From positions 186,001 through 250,000 of the forward strand of contig NZ_JFJY01000004.1 in NCBI RefSeq assembly GCF_002115785.1: DNA of 64,000 bases, written 5' to 3'. The position numbers and the translations under genes are program-made. Source of the stretch: Thalassospira sp. MCCC 1A03138. Its GTDB lineage: Bacteria > Pseudomonadota > Alphaproteobacteria > Rhodospirillales > Thalassospiraceae. The stretch's first letter is position 1, and each line of letters starts with the position of its first letter. Shown piece by piece: positions 61,601 to 64,000 of this stretch. The notes below the pieces were generated by a model. The model did not search any database. It saw nothing but the letters and a program-made list of their open reading frames with translations, and was not told where the DNA came from.

Positions 61601-62277
61601 GTATCGCCACGCGACACCAGCTTCATCAACGGACTGACCTGATTACTGACAGATACCTGGGTAAAGCCGATTTCGCGTGCGATCTCGGCGGCGGCATTTT
61701 CGTGTGCGGTATAACGATACCCATGCATGAACACGATGGCACATGCCCGGATGCCGTCATCAAACGCTGCCTGCAAATCCTTCCGCAGGTTTTCACGATC
61801 AAGGGCGGTCAGTTCCTCGCCCTGCGCGTCAAAGCGGCCATCGGCCTCGATCACGCGCTCATACAGCATTTCCGGCAGCTTGATATTGCGATCAAACAGT
61901 TTCGGGCGGTTCTGATAAGCAATGCGCAATGCATCACGGAAACCGGTCGTGGTCACCAGAACCGTGCGATCCCCTTTACGTTCAAGCAGGGCATTGGTCG
62001 CAACCGTGGTGCCCATCTTGACGGCTTCGATTTTCTCGGCCGGGATTTTCTCGCCCGCCGGGACGTCAAGCAATTCGCGAATGCCCTGAATGGCGGCATC
62101 GGCATAACGTTCCGGATTTTCCGACAGCAGCTTGTGCGTCAGAAGGCTGCCATCGGGCTTGCGCGCGACAATATCGGTAAAGGTACCGCCACGGTCGATC
62201 CAGAACTGCCATTTCGGCTGTCCCGTCGTCTGATCAGTGGTTTGCGAAGCGGACGAATTTTGGGTGTGCGAAGCCAT
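58624..62277 (-). CDS. 5-oxoprolinase/hydantoinase A-B fusion, ATP-dependent
   Basis: 1217 residues from the ATG at 62277 (AGGAG 9 bases upstream). The first part is the HyuA-like ATPase: [56 protein letters not shown]. The second, from about residue 685, is HyuB-like: [56 protein letters not shown]. The C-terminus [15 protein letters not shown] is typical. Full-length fusions hydrolyse 5-oxoproline or related cyclic amides with ATP. The substrate here is not fixed by sequence. The upstream TRAP permease genes suggest that it is imported from outside. Confidence 0.93.
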   Translation of the reverse strand: MASHTQNSSASQTTDQTTGQPKWQFWIDRGGTFTDIVARKPDGSLLTHKLLSENPERYADAAIQGIRELLDVPAGEKIPAEKIEAVKMGTTVATNALLERKGDRTVLVTTTGFRDALRIAYQNRPKLFDRNIKLPEMLYERVIEADGRFDAQGEELTALDRENLRKDLQAAFDDGIRACAIVFMHGYRYTAHENAAAEIAREIGFTQVSVSNQVSPLMKLVSRGDTTVVDAYLSPILRRYVDQVAGELGGVKLMFMQSNGGLTDAAKFQGKDAILSGPAGGVVGMVRTAEMDGFNQVIGFDMGGTSTDVSHYDGEYERDFETQVAGVRMRAPMMKIHTVAAGGGSILHFDGARFRVGPDSAGANPGPAAYRRGGPLAVTDINVMLGKVQPDFFPNVFGPEGNEPLDADAVKAGFADMAAKIKDATGQVRTPEEVAEGFLRIAVENMANAIKQISVQRGYDVTDYILQCFGGAGGQHACQVADTLGMTRVFVHPFAGVLSAYGMGLADIRAMREQAVEAKLETAALAGLDESLEALATEARGELHEQGITDAKISMLKKLHLRYDGTDNPLIVDFGDVASIKAQFEEQHKQRYGFVMDEKPLVVEAVAVEAIGETQGLPDAEAEVSKDGVKPDPLATRKVVFDGKSQETPFYKREDLKPGATVRGPAVIVEPVGTTVLDPGWEAKVNGRDHLVLTRVVPLKRSEAIGTQADPVMLEVFNNLFMNIAEQMGVTLANTSYSVNIKERLDFSCALFDQEGLLIANAPHMPVHLGSMGESVRAVMENNAGKMKSGDVYMLNDPYNGGTHLPDITLITPVFGDDGKEILFYVASRGHHADVGGITPGSMAPNSRILEEEGVLIDNFKLVDQGKFDEAGLTALLEGAKYPARNPYQNIADLRAQIAANEKGVQELRKMVDHFGLDVVHAYMGHVQDNAEESVRRVIDVLKDGEFSYEMDNGAVVKAKVTIHKETRSATVDFTGTSDQLDNNFNAPSAVTRAAVLYVFRTLVDDDIPLNAGCLKPVNLIVPEGSMLNPRYPAAVVAGNVETSQHVTDTLYAALGVMSGAQGTMNNFTWGNDTHQYYETICGGTGAGPDYDGTSGVHSHMTNSRLTDPEVLEWRFPVLLESFGIRKGSGGAGKHKGGDGTVRRVRFLEEMTASILSNHRRVPVQAVGGGEPGQLGRNAIERTNGTVEELKGTDGATMYPGDVFIIETPGGGGYGKA

Positions 62278-62345
62278 GATGCTTACTCCTTCAGCATCGT
62301 ATTCAAACAAATCTTGCGAATGCGCCGACCGTTAAACGGCGCGGG

Positions 62346-63647
62346 TCAGCCGTTCATTTTCTGCGGAAGCCAGGTGGCGATTTCGGGGAAGACCGTAATC
62401 AGCAAAACCGCCAGCAACAGCAGGAAGAAGAACGGCAGGGAAGCCCGTGCAATGGAAAACAGGTTTTTGCCTGTCAGCCCTTGCAGAACAAAAAGATTGA
62501 AACCGACCGGCGGGGTGATCTGCGACATTTCGACCACCAGCACCACATAGATGCCAAACCACAAAAGATCGATCCCGGCGGCCTGCACCATCGGCAGGAT
62601 CACCGACGTGGTCAGAACCACCACCGAAATCCCGTCAAGGAAGCAGCCCAGCACGATAAAGAACACCGTCAGCGCGGCAAGCAACGCATAGGGCGAAAGG
62701 TTCATTTCCGCGATCCATGCCGCAAGTTCGCGCGGAATGCCGGTAAAGCCCATGGTGACGGTCAACACCGCCGCCCCGGCAAGGATGAAACCGATCATGC
62801 ACGATGTGCGCGTCGCCCCCATCAGGCCATCGATAAAGCTTGCCCGGTTAAGCGACCCGCTGATCGCCGACAGGATCAGCGCACCGACCACGCCAAAGGC
62901 CGCGGCCTCCGTCGGGGTGGCAATCCCGCCATAGATCGACCCGATCACCGCAGCAATCAGCGCGATCACCGGGATCAGGCGACCGGACGCCCGGACCTTT
63001 TCCATAAAGCCCATATCCGGCCCGGCAGGCGGCATCTTGTCCTTGTTCGCCGTCGCCCAGATCATGACAAAGCCCATGAACAGAATGATCAGCATCGCAC
63101 CGGGCAGGATGCCGGCAATAAACAGGCGCGCAATCGAAAGCTCCGCCGAAACGCCATACACGATCAGGATGATCGAGGGCGGGATCAGAAGCCCAAGCGT
63201 CCCCGACCCGGCCAGCGTGCCAAGGATCAGCTTGTCGGCATAACCCTGCTTGCGCAGTTCCGGGATCGACATCCGGCCAATCGTGGCAGCCGTTGCCGCC
63301 GACGAACCTGATACGGCGGCAAAAATCCCGCAGCCCAGAATATTGACATGCAGCAACCGCCCCGGAAGCTTGTTCAGCCACGGTGCAAGACCGGTAAACA
63401 TGTCCTCGGACAGCCGTGACCGGAACAGGATTTCACCCATCCAGATAAACAGCGGCAGCGGTGCCAGCGACCAGCTTGCAAGCCCCGACCACGCGGTTGT
63501 CGCGATGATCGGTCCGGTCTGCGCACTGGTAAAGAATTCAAGTCCGATGACACCGACCGCAAATAACGACAATGCCACCCAAAGCCCCGCCCCAAGGAAC
63601 AGGAACATCAACCCCATAAGGATCAGGCCGATTTCAAGTACTTCCAT
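62346..63647 (-). CDS. TRAP transporter large permease, DctM type
   Basis: 433 residues, normal length. About twelve helices are present with DctM signatures SGSSAATAATIGRMSIPELRKQGY, AGSGTLGLLIPPSIILIVYGV and GGIATPTEAAAFGVVGALIL. A GGGGGA site lies just before the ATG. It lies 68 bp upstream of the oxoprolinase gene on the same strand and 10 bp after dctQ, which argues for one transport-catabolic operon. The binding protein gene is not in the window. Confidence 0.95.
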   Translation of the reverse strand: MEVLEIGLILMGLMFLFLGAGLWVALSLFAVGVIGLEFFTSAQTGPIIATTAWSGLASWSLAPLPLFIWMGEILFRSRLSEDMFTGLAPWLNKLPGRLLHVNILGCGIFAAVSGSSAATAATIGRMSIPELRKQGYADKLILGTLAGSGTLGLLIPPSIILIVYGVSAELSIARLFIAGILPGAMLIILFMGFVMIWATANKDKMPPAGPDMGFMEKVRASGRLIPVIALIAAVIGSIYGGIATPTEAAAFGVVGALILSAISGSLNRASFIDGLMGATRTSCMIGFILAGAAVLTVTMGFTGIPRELAAWIAEMNLSPYALLAALTVFFIVLGCFLDGISVVVLTTSVILPMVQAAGIDLLWFGIYVVLVVEMSQITPPVGFNLFVLQGLTGKNLFSIARASLPFFFLLLLAVLLITVFPEIATWLPQKMNG

Positions 63648-63657
63648 GACCGTCCCC

Positions 63658-64000
63658 CTATTCCGTCAGTTCGCTGGCTTCGCGCGATGCAAATCCGGGT
63701 GCACGACCGCGCGCCACATCAAACAATGCTTCGAGCATGGCGATGGTAAAAACAATCAGTCCAAAGGCCATCGCCGCTTGCGGGATCCACAATGGAAAGG
63801 CCAGAACACCGGGCGACGTATCGCCATACGAAAAACTTTCCTCGGCCAGCACGGCCATCCAATAGGCAAAATACCCGCCCAGGAAACTTGCTAGCGCCAA
63901 AGTGATGCTTTCAACCACCCGGCGCACGCCGCCCTTAAGGTGGGATAACACGATCAGAACCCGGATATGCGTACCCGCCCGAAGTGCCGGACCAAGCGCC
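63658..64000 (-). CDS. TRAP transporter small permease, DctQ type (3' part)
   Basis: The frame stays open to the end of the window, so the start is missing. The segment reads ALGPALRAGTHIRV, the usual H-(I/V)-R loop of DctQ, then two hydrophobic segments and a short hydrophilic tail (FASREASELTE). It precedes the dctM gene by 10 bp. It would be the second TRAP gene of the operon, with dctP expected further upstream. Confidence 0.85.
   Translation of the reverse strand, partial: ALGPALRAGTHIRVLIVLSHLKGGVRRVVESITLALASFLGGYFAYWMAVLAEESFSYGDTSPGVLAFPLWIPQAAMAFGLIVFTIAMLEALFDVARGRAPGFASREASELTE

Noticed and set aside
59386-62550. Very long plus-strand open frame (1054 residues) opposite the oxoprolinase gene
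   Set aside because: It is an antisense shadow: Arg/His-rich composition, no ribosome binding site or recognised motif, and it mirrors the codon pattern of a clearly conserved enzyme.
1-64000. Search for tRNA, rRNA, prophage, integrase or transposase genes
   Set aside because: None seen on either strand; the accessory features at 48-58 kb have no visible mobility gene or attachment repeat.

Overview
The window looks like chromosomal DNA of a marine or soil alphaproteobacterium. The best guess is Rhodospirillales close to Thalassospira. This rests on gene content rather than an rRNA: three TRAP-type transporter loci, DUF2336, RHH_4 and DUF3309 proteins, a choline-binding ChoX, and moderately high G+C coding DNA. 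No rRNA, tRNA, CRISPR array, prophage or insertion sequence was seen.

Layout. 1-2.6 kb is the end of a TRAP dicarboxylate-type operon (binding protein, small and large permease). 2.7-7.1 kb holds a DUF2336 protein, a cytochrome c, a conserved protein, and a secreted formylglycine-generating-enzyme-fold protein divergent from a secreted Cys-repeat protein with ten Asn-Pro-Cys units. 7.1-14.6 kb is a minus-strand catabolic block: universal stress protein, fused TAXI-TRAP permease, TAXI binding protein, BKACE (DUF849), class III aminotransferase and RpiR regulator. 14.9-20.2 kb carries an orphan receiver-Hpt protein, an AsnB-like amidotransferase, a sugar epimerase, a ribbon-helix-helix protein and a CpdA-like phosphodiesterase.

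20.2-29.3 kb is the queuosine region (queG, then queF-tgt-queA and the YhhQ precursor transporter), split by an iron-uptake cassette (TonB receptor with signalling domain, FecR, ECF sigma factor) preceded by a clear Fur box. 29.5-36.1 kb has a PiT phosphate transporter, a long AsmA protein and a DUF2189 membrane protein. 36.2-40.2 kb is a run of small genes (phasin-like, CsbD-like, DUF3309, two paralogues of a small conserved family) around a Crp/Fnr regulator with a 30-bp palindrome at its promoter. 40.3-47.9 kb holds a DMT exporter with a divergent LysR gene translationally coupled to an LpxR-type lipid A deacylase, a lactate/glycolate-type FAD oxidase, ChoX with its divergent LysR regulator, and an AIM24 protein.

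48-58.5 kb is the most accessory-looking part. It has a LivH permease with an N-terminal lipoprotein-like extension, a GAF-GGDEF diguanylate cyclase, a GNAT next to a YjhX-type toxin, a lipoprotein, three unrecognised genes behind a compound inverted repeat, a glutamate-synthase-domain protein, and a TumE/HVO_A0114 toxin-antitoxin pair with a probable leaderless, operator-covered promoter. 58.6-64 kb is an ATP-dependent 5-oxoprolinase/hydantoinase fusion followed upstream by the DctM and DctQ genes of a third TRAP system.

The theme is uptake of organic acids and amino-acid derivatives joined to dedicated catabolic enzymes. The least explained items are the Cys-repeat protein opposite the FGE-fold enzyme, the 53-55 kb gene trio, the LivH fusion and the toxin-antitoxin operator.
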